A program made the translations under genes and the position numbers. This document shows positions 31,661 through 42,700 of a DNA stretch of 64,000 nucleotides, piece by piece. Under the pieces are notes generated by a model, which saw only the letters and a list, made by a program, of their open reading frames with translations, made no database searches and had not been told where the DNA came from. Positions within the stretch are counted from its first letter, which is position 1. Each line of letters begins with the position of its first letter. This DNA comes from Lepus europaeus (taxonomy: Eukaryota; Chordata; Mammalia; Lagomorpha; Leporidae): contig NC_084831.1 of assembly GCF_033115175.1 (NCBI RefSeq), positions 7,908,540 to 7,972,539 of the forward strand, given 5' to 3'.

Positions 31661-33567
31661 TAACTCTTACAATAAGCTGCCTGGGCGGGCGTCTAGTTGT
31701 TCAGCAACAATCCCCTGCGTGCTCATGGATGATTTCTATGTCACTGTGCAGCCTCTTTCCCCAAAGTGTGTTCCACAGAACCCTGGTGCCCTGAGGCGCT
31801 CGTGTACAAAAGAGGGGTGGGGGTCTGCGGCCAAACCCGTTTGGAAAACCGCCCTGGACTCAGCCTGGGCAGCTGAGGCAGAGCTGAGGAGCGAGTGACT
31901 TTGCTGTCGCAGGTTCCTGCTCTTGAACTCACACCTGGGCGAGCAGGGAGCCCCGGGGACACCAACAGCTGCCAGGACTGCAGCCAAGCCGCCCGCGTCC
32001 CTCCGGCTGGAACCTCACCTTCGGTCCCAGAGACGGCCATTGCTCCCACGGCTTGGCATCTCGGAGAGCGGTCCCGTGCCAGCTGGCAGTGGGCTGAGGG
32101 TCTGGAGACCACAGGAGGGCCAAGCCTCCTGGGAGACAGCAGCTTCGCTGCCTGTGAACCACGTGTCTGACCCCAACGCCACGATGCCTTCCACCACCGA
32201 GAGCCGCAGGTGGGTCCTTACTTCCAAACACATTCGACCCACCCGTTGAAATCTAAGAGTGCTGGAGTGCGACATCGTGGAGGGCTCCCTGGAAGGGGAG
32301 AGATGGTAAACACACATGTGAACTGCAGGGGGCGTGTTTGTGAGACAACTGCACAGCCAGGGACGCTGGGTGCTGGGAGAGACCCAGTGAGAGAAGCAAA
32401 CGTTGGGGCTCCTCGCGGGGGGCGGGGGTGCTCTCAGGGCTGGATCCCGTACTCCACGGCCGGCCGCCTTCCACGCTCAGAGGCAGCTGCGAGGGGGAGA
32501 GGGGAGGACCTCAGAGGCCATTTGCAGAGCCAGGGGTGGGGTCTTTTCTGGATTCAAAGGCAGAGCAGGTAGCTCTGATACGGGATCTGTGGCTGGGCTA
32601 CTCCCAGGGGGTCAGGGGCTTTCCAGTTCTTAGCGCTTCCCAGTGTGGCCCAGGAGCGGCACCACTCCCTGCCCCCCCACCTTGCACCTGCTGAGCCAAA
32701 CCTCTAGGTGGGGCCCAGCCTGTTCTCGTACAGCGGTAGAGTTTCAGAGCCACAGGTCGGGGCCACAGCAGAAACGTTGGACGGTGAGGATGTCTGGGGG
32801 GGTCAGCCTTCAGGTGTGAGCTGGGAGGTCTGAGGTCCAGCCTGACTAACCCGCAGGCTCCCTGGCCCTGACCCCCGAGGGGGAGCACCTGGCTTGGGGT
32901 TTTCTGGTGGGGGCGGGGAGGATCTCCTCTTCAATGTGGGAGAACCGGGGGGGGGGGGGGGGAGGTGCTGTGACATCACAGGCGTGTGCTCTCTTGAGCT
33001 GTGAATAGAGATGATGGTTAATCAGCCGACTGTCGCCTGGTCTCTGAGCTGGCAGGGAGGGACCCGAGGTGTGGGGTCTCCTCTGCCACTTCCCCGTCTA
33101 GTTCGCCCACCACCTCGCACTGAGTGTTTGCAAACCCGGCAGACAGGCTCTGCCCTCAGCTGGCCGCGCTGCGGTCCGTCAGCCAGACCCCGTGGTAGGA
33201 CGGCCATGTTTGCTCCTCCCTCATTTCAGAGCTGGGGCAGCTGAGGTCCCACAGACCCACAGAGACACGAGGCAGGTCAGAGCTCTCGACTGGGGGTGTG
33301 GCCTGGCCAGGGCATGGCCTGGCTCTGCACTGGGAAGGCCATCTCTCATCTCAGTGGCACTTCCTGCCAGCACCAGGCCACACTGCTGAGGGGCCTTCCC
33401 GGGCGTGGTCGATCAGAGCTGGCTGTGTCCTAAGGCCAAGGCCAAGGCCAGGCCGAGATGCTCCTGAGGCTGCCCTCTGGCCTGGCGTCCCTGCAGGCAT
33501 CTCCCTGCCCAGCCCGCACAGGGGAGTCAGGCTTCCCAAATCCAGGGTTCCCTATAGCATGGGCCCT
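31661..33567. other. Intergenic unique stretch between DRAXIN and AGTRAP
   Basis: No gene recognised. It contains a G homopolymer at 32949-32962 and short GGCCAA repeats at 33432-33455. Open frames are short and overlap on both strands. Confidence 0.5.
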
Positions 33568-33655
33568 GGGCCTGCCAGCCATCTGGGGAGCGAACCATCA
33601 GACAGAAGATCTCTGTCTGTCTCTATCGCTCTGCCTTTCAAATAAAATGAAAATA
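33568..33655 (+). mobile_element. C SINE 3' end, forward
   Basis: Truncated copy: 'ccatctggggagcgaaccat' to 'ctttcaaataaaatgaaaat'. Confidence 0.8.
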
Positions 33656-33679
33656 AACGAATTAAGAACAAATCCCACT

Positions 33680-33791
33680 GTTTTCTCAGGTGCATTTGCA
33701 GGGAGCTGAATCGGAAGTGGAGCAGCCAGGACTTAAATCTGCGCCCAAAGGGAGGCGGCTTACCCCACTGTGCCACAACGCCAGCCCCAAG
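33680..33791 (-). mobile_element. C SINE 5' part, reverse
   Basis: Truncated reversed head: 'ctcaggtgcatttgcaggga' to 'gccacaacgccagcccc'. It lies tail-to-tail with the preceding fragment. Confidence 0.82.
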
Positions 33792-33808
33792 AGATCATTC
33801 CCTGGATT

Positions 33809-34138
33809 TTATTTTAAATATTTATTTATTTATTTGAGAGGCAGCATTACAGAGAGGCAGAGACAGAGAGAGGTCTTCCATCCTCTGGTTCACTCCCCAA
33901 ATGGCCGCAATGGCCAGAGCTGCGCTGATCTGAAGCAAAGAGCCAGAAGCCAGGAGCTTCTTCCAGGTCTCCCATGTGGGTTCAGGGGCCCAAGGACTTG
34001 GGCCACCTTCTATTGCTTTCCCAGGCCATAGCAGAGAGCTGGAATGGGAAGTGGAGCAGCCAGGACTCGAACCGGCATTCATATGGGATGCCAGCACCTC
34101 TGGCGGAGGCTTAGCTCACTATGCCATGGCACCGGCCC
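33809..34138 (-). mobile_element. C SINE, reverse
   Basis: Full-length reversed copy from 'ttttatttta' plus the TTTA-rich tail to 'ccatggcaccggcccct'. Confidence 0.9.
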
Positions 34139-34399
34139 CTCCCTGTATTTTAAAGCTCAAAGGGGAGGAGTCACAGAGCCTGGCCGAGCTCTGTACCAGT
34201 CTGCGCTGGATGCTGCTGAGTGCTGAGGTCTGTCTCCACGGCAACATCCGGGCATCTTCTCACCACCAAACAGGCCACGCCCCGCTGCTTCAGTTCAGCA
34301 GGCCCTGATGTGGCCAGGGACGAGAGACGCTGCAAGGGCCTGCATTTTGGCCAGAGCAGTAGGGCAGCCATGGCACACTGAGCACCTCCCCAGTGCCAG

Positions 34400-34520
34400 C
34401 CGCTGTGCCAAGCACCCTATGTGAGTGACCTCATGCAAACCCCACAACAACCCCGAGGCCCAGCCTGGCTAGAGAGCTTGCCCGAGATCACTCTGGCAGG
34501 AGGTGGCAAGGCAGGAATCC
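34400..34520 (-). repeat. MIR element
   Basis: 'cacaacaaccccgaggccca', 'gagcttgcccgagatcactc' and 'gtggcaaggcaggaatccag' match the reversed MIR. Confidence 0.65.
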
Positions 34521-34689
34521 AGAAAGCACTGCACCTAAAACGCGTAAGAAGCCGTGGGAGATAAATGGCCGTGGTCGCCTCATTAGCCATTTGCTTAACA
34601 GCGGCCCTGGCCAAGCCTGGACTGTCAGCGGCTCCTTGAGACAAGCAGGGAGTTGGGTGGTGGGTTCGAGTGGTAGACACGTGTTCCCT

Positions 34690-35165
34690 TGGTGGATTAG
34701 TTAGCTGCTCCTCACTGGAACAAAGCCCAGAGAGGAGCTACCGACAAAGGAAGAAGGTTTATAGGAGGCTCAAAGTTCAAGACCAGGCAGCCCTCGTGCC
34801 TGGCGTCTGCTAAGGGTTGAGGTGGGCCATGGTAGAACGGGATGGAGGAACCATCGCACAGCAAGCCAGGAAGCAGAGGGAGAGAGGAGCAGGCTGCAGC
34901 TCGGCTGAAATAAACACTCTCGAGAGACCTACCTTCCCAGCCAGGCCACAGCCCAGTGACCTAGAGACCTCCCACCTGGCCCATCGCCTAGGCGCCTTCA
35001 TTAGGTCAAATCTCGACCTGCAATCCATTGACCGTTAGCATGAACCCATTAATCATTAACCTGAGACAGAGACTTCCCACTTGGCCCACCTCCTAGAGGC
35101 CATAATTAGATCAAACATCCACCTTTCATCCATTAACCATTAACAAAACATTGGGGACCAAGCCC
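34690..35165. repeat. Old interspersed repeat with internal tandem duplication
   Basis: 'gaagaaggtttataggaggc' followed by 'tcaaagttcaagaccagg' resembles old LINE/MaLR-type sequence. Within it, two copies of about 105 bases (near 34958-35062 and 35063-35160) share 'cttggcccacctcc'-, 'attaggtcaaat'- and 'atccattgaccgttag'-like blocks. Confidence 0.5.
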
Positions 35166-35630
35166 CCACTCTCCACACCCTAGCAGGTGGTGTGTATGGC
35201 TCTGTACCCTGAACACCTGCTATGTGCCAGCTACAGGGCAAGGTGCTGAGGGTGCTCTGCCCTCTGGGGTTTGATCTAATCGGGAGGGTGCAGGGAGACA
35301 GAAAGTAAAGAAACTGACAGAACAGTTCCCCCGACACTGGTCAGTGCCACAGAGAAAGTGACATCAGAGGGCACGGCACCTGGGGAAGTGGGTCGGCAGT
35401 TTCTTCAAAAGTTAGCCACGCACCTGTCACACGATCGGCATTTTACTCTCAGGGATTGGCCCAACAGGCGTTCAGGAACTTCCACCACGGCTGGCCGAAG
35501 CAGGCAGCGAAGGCACGCACAGCCTGCGTGGCGGTGTCTTTGTTGAAGGGACAAGGATCAAACAGCTGAGACAGGCAGGACACTTTCAAGCTTGAATTCC
35601 GGAAGTGTGCTCAATGAAAATACGGCATGG
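35166..35630. other. Intergenic unique stretch
   Basis: No gene recognised. 35200-35360 has weak resemblance to a reversed L2-type 'gaacacctgctatgtgccag' segment. Confidence 0.45.
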
Positions 35631-35631
35631 A

Positions 35632-35922
35632 GGGGCTGGTGCAGCGGGGCAGCGGTCAGCCCACTGCCTGGGAGAGTGCGGGTTCGAGTCCCAGCTGCCC
35701 TGCTTGGGATCCTGCACTTGGGAAAGCAGTGGAGGACGGCCCAAGTGCTTGGGACCCTGCCACCCGCGTGGGAGACCAGGATGGAGTTCTGGGCTCCTGG
35801 CTTTGGCCTGGCCCAGCCCTGGCTGTTGCAGGCATTTGGGGAGCGAACCAGTAGATGGAAGCGCTCTCTCTCTCTTCTCCTTTTTGACACTTTGCCTTTT
35901 AAATAAATTAATATTTTAAAAA
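35632..35922 (+). mobile_element. C SINE, forward
   Basis: From 'ggggctggtgcagcggggca' to the tail 'cttttaaataaattaatatt'. Confidence 0.88.
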
Positions 35923-36597
35923 ACAATACATGACCCAGAAACCTGTGGCATGTGCTCCAGGGGCCATACGTCCGGAGAGGAGCTTGGGCTCCCGCGAGGA
36001 TGCCTGCAGGGTCACTGCCCTTTGTTCCTTCGTGCTTCCCTCCAGCCAGCTGGGGCTTCTTGTGCCCACCTCCCCCAGCCTCCGGCCCCACCCGGCCTGG
36101 ATGCACGCAGGGTCATTGTGTGGGGGCAGGAACAGCCCGCAGAGTGGCCTGTGCTTCCTGGGGCCCTGCTCTGTCTTCCCCGCCTCGCGATGCTCCATCC
36201 TCATCCCAGTCTGCGGGGGCAGAGCCACACAGGCAGTGGAGCTCAGTGGTTAGCGTCAGATTCCCAGGTTCCTCACCAAGCAGTGAGGTGACTTTGCAAT
36301 GGCTGCTGAACTTGCCCTTGCTTCAGTCGCCTCCCCGCGGACGGGGACAAGAGCGCGGCCTACCTGGGGTTGTTGTGACGTGTTCACGCCGTCCACCACA
36401 ACAGGAGGGCTTGCGGAGTGTCTGTCCAATGCCACCAGTTCTCTGTCCTGCATTCCCTCCTTACAAAGTGGCCACCCACCGTCATCACACCCATGTAGGG
36501 CACTGCTTCCTCACCTATAGAAGTCAGGAACACTCCTGAAACAAGTGACAGGCTAGCAAGAGAAAAGCGTAACAAAGAACTCCAATCAAAGAGGTTT

Positions 36598-36915
36598 TAT
36601 AAAAAATATTTATTTATTTGAAAGGCAGAGTTACAGAGAGAGAGAGAGAGAGACTCTTCACCCATCAGTTTACTCCCCAAATGGCCACAGTGGCCAGGCT
36701 GGGCCAGGCTGAAGCCAGGAGTTTGAAACTCCATCCGGGTCTCCCACGTGGGTGGCGGGGGCCCAGGGACTTGAGCCATCATCTATTGCTTTGCCCAGGT
36801 GCATAAGTCGGGAGCCGGATCAGAAGCAGAGCAGCCACGGTGTGAACAGGCACTCATACGGAACGCCGGCATCCCAGGTGGCGGCTTCAACTCGGCACCA
36901 CAACACCAGCCCCTG
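36598..36915 (-). mobile_element. C SINE, reverse
   Basis: From 'tataaaaaatatttatttat' to the reversed head 'cacaacaccagcccc'. Confidence 0.88.
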
Positions 36916-37490
36916 GCCAAAGATCTATGTGACTCTGGAGCCTTCGGAAACAAAGACCCAAGGGCCCAGGGAAGGTCGCCATTCTGTGCTTAGGCTCGCT
37001 GGGGAACGGATGGCGTGGAGAGCTGTGACTGTTCCAAAGGGTGTGAGCCCATGGCAATGGACTTGGGGGAGGGGGCAGCAAGGCCAGTTTGGAAGCTTCT
37101 AGAACTCTCTTTGTCCCAAGCCATGGGGCAGGACCCCTCCGGAATGAGTCTTCCCGGGAGAAGGCAGAAAGCGCCCTTCCCATGTTTAGTGGCTTGCTTT
37201 GACTCCTACGACCCCGCTTGGGGAAAAGGAATTCGAGTTACACTCTGCATCAGCAGAGACGGGGGTGGGGGACAGGAGAGCAGCGGAGGCTTCGCCTCCG
37301 ACCTTTGGGACTCAGCACGCCAAAGCAGCGGACGCTGGGGTGTCCTTCGGAGCCCCAACATACACCCGCCGGCTTGCATTCCGATCCACTCCAGGACCGT
37401 GTATGGATGGGAAATAGATCATAAAAAGAAATTGATAAATAAATATCACAATGCTATAATATCCACCACTGATTGAGGTAATACTCTTTT
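36916..37490. other. Intergenic unique stretch
   Basis: No gene recognised. It ends in an AT-rich patch (37410-37490) before an (AAAC)n run. Confidence 0.45.
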
Positions 37491-37517
37491 CAAACAAACA
37501 AACAAACAAACAAACAA
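37491..37517. repeat. (CAAA)n microsatellite
   Basis: About six tandem CAAA units ending in an A run, abutting a reversed SINE. Confidence 0.9.
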
Positions 37518-37811
37518 AAAAGGTTTATTTATTTATATGAAAGTCAGAGAGAAAGAGAGAGAGAGAGAGATCTCCCATCTGTTGGTTCACTCCTCAAATG
37601 GCCACAATGGCCGGAGCTGATCCAATCCAAAGCAAGGAGCCAGGAGCTTCTTCCGGGTCTCCCACGTGGATGCAGAGGCCCAAGGACTTGGGCCATCCTC
37701 CACTGCCTTCCCAGGCCATAGCAGAGAGCTGGATTGGAAGTAGAGCAGTTGGGACTCGAGCCAGTGCCCATATGAGATGCCGGCACTGCAGGCCACACAC
37801 AGCACCAGCCC
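37518..37811 (-). mobile_element. C SINE, reverse
   Basis: From 'aaaggtttatttatttatat' to 'cacacacagcaccagccccc'. Confidence 0.88.
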
Positions 37812-37997
37812 CCCTCCGCTTTTAGAATAAATAAGTCTTATTAAAAATAATTAACAATAGCAACATTAGTCAATCCTAAACCAAACCGAAAGGAGCCATC
37901 TGGCTGGTCGATTCCAATGGCAGACACTGGGCAGTCCTCCTCTCTGGGCTGGAGGGCTGTGTCTCCACGTGGGCATTAACTTGGATGTGTGGTACAG

Positions 37998-38288
37998 GCC
38001 GGTGTTGCCACGCAGCGGTTAAGGCCTTGCTTGGGATGCCAGCATCCCACATCAGAGTGCCAGTCAGAGTTCCAGCAACTCTGCTTCTGATCCAGCTCCC
38101 TGCTGATGTGCCTGGGAGGCCCAAGGACAGCCCGAGCACTTCTGTCCCTGCTACCCATGTGGGAGACCAGGATGGAGTTCCAGACTCCTGGTTCAGCAGG
38201 GCCCAGGCCTAGGTGTTGCGGCCACCTGGGGAGTGAATCAGGGGATGGAAGATCTCTCTCTCTCTCTCTCTTTCTCTCGCTTGCTCTT
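37998..38288 (+). mobile_element. C SINE, forward
   Basis: From 'ggccggtgttgccacgcagc' to a CT-rich end at 'ctctcgcttgctctttt'. The tail is fused to the next, reversed copy. Confidence 0.82.
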
Positions 38289-38577
38289 TTAAAAAAGATA
38301 TTTATTTATTTGTTTATTTGAAAGTCAGGTTACAGAAAGAGATTTCCACCTGCTGGTTCACTCCCCAGATGGCTGCAAGCCAGGAGCCAGGAGCTTCTTC
38401 CGGGTCTCCCACACAGGTGGCAGGGGCCCAAACACTTGAGACATCTTCTGATGCTTTCCCAGGCCATTAGCAGGGAGCTGGGTTGGAAGTCAGGCATCCT
38501 GGACAGGAATAGGTGCTGTATGGGGTGCCGCGGTGTTGGGCATTGGCTTTACCCTTTACAGCACAAGGCTGGCCCCA
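38289..38577 (-). mobile_element. C SINE, reverse
   Basis: From 'taaaaaagatatttatttat' to 'cagcacaaggctggcccc', tail-to-tail with the preceding copy. Confidence 0.87.
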
Positions 38578-38610
38578 GATCTCGCTGTTTCTCCCTGTCA
38601 TTCTTTCAAA

Positions 38611-38718
38611 TACCCCCCCCCTTCTCTCCCTCCCTCCCTCTCTCTCTCTCTTCTCTCTTTCTCTCTCTCTCTCGCCCCCGTCTCTCTCCCTCCCTCTCTC
38701 TTTCTCTCACTCTCTCTG
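38611..38718. repeat. Long polypyrimidine (CT)n/(CCCT)n tract
   Basis: About 105 bases of almost pure C and T on the + strand, about 590 bases upstream of the AGTRAP CpG island. Confidence 0.9.
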
Positions 38719-39219
38719 GCCTGTGGGGTCTGCAGCCTGGAAAACCATCATCCATCCAGGAAAAGTGATTTCTTTCTGGAGAGACTCCAGGTCTGGGTAT
38801 CATCTCTGGTTCCACTCCGGCAGTTCCCACGCGGTTTCTCCCTTCCTGGGGACAAGAACAAAGTAAACCTTCTGGACTGGGTCTCCACCTCGACCGTGTG
38901 TGCGTTCCTCTCCTTGCCAAGCCTGCACAACCCGAATTTTAGCAACCACGCCGCCAAGGTTAGCAAGCATCCCTGACGCCCATCCGCGCCCCTCGCACCG
39001 CGCTCGGCCGCGGCTGTAAACCCCGCCTGTTCTGGGAGTTGAGCCGCGTCTCTCACCCCTGGCGCCACGGTCTGGAATAATCTTCCTTGCTGCTTTAACA
39101 AGGGTGCGAATTATCTTTTCTTTAACATGAGCTAATTTACTTTTTCTCACAAGGATTCTCCCGGTTCTGCAGGAGCCTGCAGCAGGTCCCATCAGCCGGT
39201 CTCCTACCATCCAAGCCAG

Positions 39220-39780
39220 GCAGGAGGCCACCGCGCCCCCTGCTACAGGAACCCCGAGATCTGGGGGGGCCCCCACCGGCTGCAGCGCCCGGAGCCCAGA
39301 GCGCGTGCGCACAGCCCGACGCCGTCTCCTAGCAACTGGGCGGCGGTCACGTGGGCCGCTGGAGCCCGCCTCACGTGGCCCAGAGCCGAGCTGGGATTGG
39401 AGGGGCCGCAGCGGGCGGGGCGGGGCCGGGACAGTGGTTCCCCGAGTTCGGATCCCAGGAGGCCCCGCGGCCGCCGCGCAGGTTCCGTCCGCCGGGGTCG
39501 TGATGGAGCTTCCTGCCGTGAACCTGAAGGTGGCGGCGGGCGGGCGGGCGGGGACGGGGGTGGTGGCGCGAGAGGGAGGGGACACTTCCAGGAGAGAGGG
39601 CGATGGGCGACAGGCCCTGGCAGCGAAGCCGGCCGGGAAGGCGCGGGGCAGCCGTGGGCAGCCGGGCCTGGCCGGGCAGGGCCGGGCAGGGCCGGGGCTC
39701 CCGCCCGGAGTCGGGCCTGCGGGCGCGGGGAGGCCCGCCAGCCCCGAAGGAGCGAACGCCGGGAGAGAGGCTCGGCCTTT
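39220..39780 (+). promoter_or_regulatory. AGTRAP: CpG island and AGTRAP promoter
   Basis: CpG-dense and TATA-less. It contains an NRF1-like GCGCGTGCGCAC (39301-39312), an X-box-like CCTAGCAAC half-site (about 39329-39337), two perfect E-box palindromes CACGTG (39348-39353 and 39372-39377) and GC boxes near 39414-39428. The start codon at 39503 lies about 125 bases after the second E-box. USF1/USF2 control of the mouse Agtrap promoter through an E-box has been reported. Confidence 0.8.
39503..39529 (+). CDS. AGTRAP: AGTRAP coding exon 1
   Basis: Encodes MELPAVNLK. The ATG context is GTGATGG (G at -3 and +4, strong). The donor GTGGCG is GT-conforming but weak at positions +4 to +6, which may permit alternative donors. 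Confidence 0.93.
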
Positions 39781-42700
39781 GCCCAGGAGTCGGCTTCTAC
39801 AAACTAGACCTGGTTAAGACGCTCAGCTGTGGCCAGACGACCGGGCTTTCCCGACCCTGCAACCCAGCGCCCTCGTGTCGTCATCCAGAAACAGGAACTC
39901 CAGTGGAAGTTGCTTAAAAGCAGAAAATCCCGACGTTGTGGCCGGGGTGGGGGTGGGGTGGGTCCTGCAGGGCTTCCTGGGGTGCTGGACCCAGATGCAG
40001 CCCAGGGCCTGGGGGCTCCAGCTTTGGCACAAACCGGCTGTTTGGGGTCTCGGTCCTGGCTCCTTTGGGACTGTGTCCAGGAATGCCTCCTTACTCATGA
40101 GTGACGAAGCATTTAGCCCCATAAGGAATGGAAGACAGAGCTGGCGAGGAAAGATCTGTGGGATCCTTTCTGGGCCATTACCCACGGGCTGTGCCGGGCC
40201 TTGTCCTGGGCAGGGTTCCCTTCCTGGTCACACAGGCCTCTGCCGGCTGGCAGGTTTGGCCGGGAAGAAATTCCCAGCAGGGGCCCTGAGATGGGCGGGG
40301 GGGGGGGGTGCTCAGTCTGCTCCATGCATCGTGGGGGTAACGCCGGCTGCCTTTTCTGCCATCAGGGATTTGCCTAAAATGACCGCGAAGAGAGGGTCGG
40401 CTGAGGGAAGGAGCCGCGGGCATCGCCAGGGAGGGTTCGTCTTTGGGGTCTGGAGGGAAGGAGCCAGGGCATCGCCAGGGAGGGTTCGTCTTTGGGGTCT
40501 GGAGGGAAGGAGCCGCGGGCATCGCCAGGGAGGGTTCGTCCTTGGGGTCTGGAGGGAAGGAGCCAGGGCATCGCCAGGGAGGGTTCGTCCTTGGGGTCTG
40601 GAGTTTGCCAGGTTGGTTGTTGAACCGCAGCAGCCTGAGGAAGCCAGTGCTGTCGTCAGATGAGCAAGGGCAGCTCGCTCAGCGGCGTAAGTTGCCGAGG
40701 TCCCACGAATGTCAGTTTCCGTCTGGATTCTTTGGGGAGAGAGAGAGAGACCGTATTCACATAACTTCAGATGCAGTCTATTTTAATAATTGTTCACTAT
40801 TATTGTTGTTACTCTCTTAGGGTGCCCAGTTTATAAGTTAAGCTTCATTCTAGGTGTGTATGTAATTGGGCTGGGTGTTGCGCAGGGGGGTGAGCCACCG
40901 CTTGGAGTGACAGTTTGAGTCCCAGCTGCTGAACTTCCTGTCCAACTTCCGTGCTAATGCACCCTTGCAGACAGTGGGTGATGGCTCAAGAGCTTGGGCC
41001 CCTGCCACCCACGTGGCAGGAATCAAGGGGCCCTGGCTTTGGCCTGGCCCGGCTGTGGGGAGTGAACCAGCAGATGAGACATCTCTGTCTCTGTCTCTCT
41101 CATTGCTCTGCCTTTCACGTAGGCGAAAGTAAATAAACATTAAAAAATAGCATAGATAGGGTTTGCTACTGTTTGTGGTCCGGGCATCGCTGGGGGTCTT
41201 GGAACAGATACTGTTTGTGGTCTCCATCACTGGGGGTCTTGGCTGGTGAGTTGTGACATGTTAACAGATCGACAATTCACGGGAGTGTTTCTGTTTGCTA
41301 CACCTGGCCTGCCCTGTCGGGGGCAGCTATGAACCCCTGAGGAAGGCACTTCCCCAGATGTCCTGAGGTCAGAGCTGGGTGCCGGCTCCCTGTGGCCTGC
41401 CCCCGCCCCCCGCCCCACCCCCGCCATGCATACAGTCCTTGGGCATTGTCTGAGAGCCTGCTGTGTCCTGCTCGGCCGGAGTGGGCATGAGGCCAGGTGA
41501 GAAGAAGGAGCTGCCCCAGGCCTGTTGCACACAGGGCGGTCCCTCACCGAGCCCCATCCGCGCCTCTGAGCTGGAGGAATGAGAAAGCTTAGAAGGGACT
41601 GGGCTTGGGTTCCTGAGTTCTGGTGAGAGGGGGCGGAGCCAGGGGCCCTGACTTCCAGCTGTGGCCGTGAGAGCTGCCGGTACCGCGGGCCGGTCCCTGG
41701 CAGGCGCTGTGTGGAGCGCTGCACGTGCCTGTCCGCCCCATGTACCCTGCATCCGGACGATGACACTGGGACAGGCAGCGCTGTCCCTGCCAAGAAGTCA
41801 GGCGACTTAACCCGAGGTCCCATGGCTTCCCTGTGTGTTCCTGAGCCGGGGTCGGATCTCAGCGTGCCTCCACCCCTGCTCCCAGGCAGCCATGGCCGCT
41901 GCCCGTCAGCCTCAGCCCCCTGGGATCTGCTGTAGGGGGTGGCAGGGAGTGTTGCACAGGGCAGGAAGGGACATATCTGTATTGCTCCACCCGCTGTGTG
42001 GCTGCTGCCCACTGCCTGTCCAGGAAGTCCCCCTCCGCGCCCCTCCTTGGGTCCTCTAGTGGCCAAGAAAGGGATTAAGCCTTGGTCCTCGAGGCGCCTT
42101 GGTCTTCCTTAGCTCTCCCCTCTCCAGGCTACACGGCCACAGCTCCACCGCCCTTCCCCTCCCAGGTCCTGACAGCGCAGCCCAGTGGCAGAGCTCAGGC
42201 CTTGGAGGCCAGCCTTGCTACTTCCTGTGTGCCCTTGAATAGGTTCTTAGCCTCTCTGAGTGTCAGTTTCCTCACTGTGAACTCTGCCTTCCGATGGTCA
42301 GAGGAGGATCCGTGATTCATGGGGTAGCATAGCTTGGGGTTAAAGGCTCAGACCAGATAGCCCAATTCTGAGACTGTGTTTGCTCTGTTTATAGCTTTAT
42401 GATGTGGGCCAACTTCTTCATCTCTCAAAGCCTCAGTTCTACAGCCACGCCCTTACAGGGATGATGTGGGCCACGTAGCCGGGTGGTGTAGACGCCGTCA
42501 CCACAGTTGTTAACTGGAGACACACGGGGACTGTCCAGGGCCTGTTTCACACAGAAAGGGCTCCTGGGCCCCCGAACCAGGACCCGGATCTGCTCCCAGG
42601 CCAGTGTCCTGACCGCCTGCTGCCTTGGTGTGTGGGCCCATCTGGGGAGTAGCTCACAGCTTCGCCTGGGCCGAGCGCTGGAGCGAGAGTCCAGTGCCTG

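Noticed and set aside
34905-34912. AATAAA as DRAXIN polyadenylation signal
   Set aside because: It lies 6 kb past the stop codon, inside an old repeat and beyond several SINEs, with no supporting downstream element.
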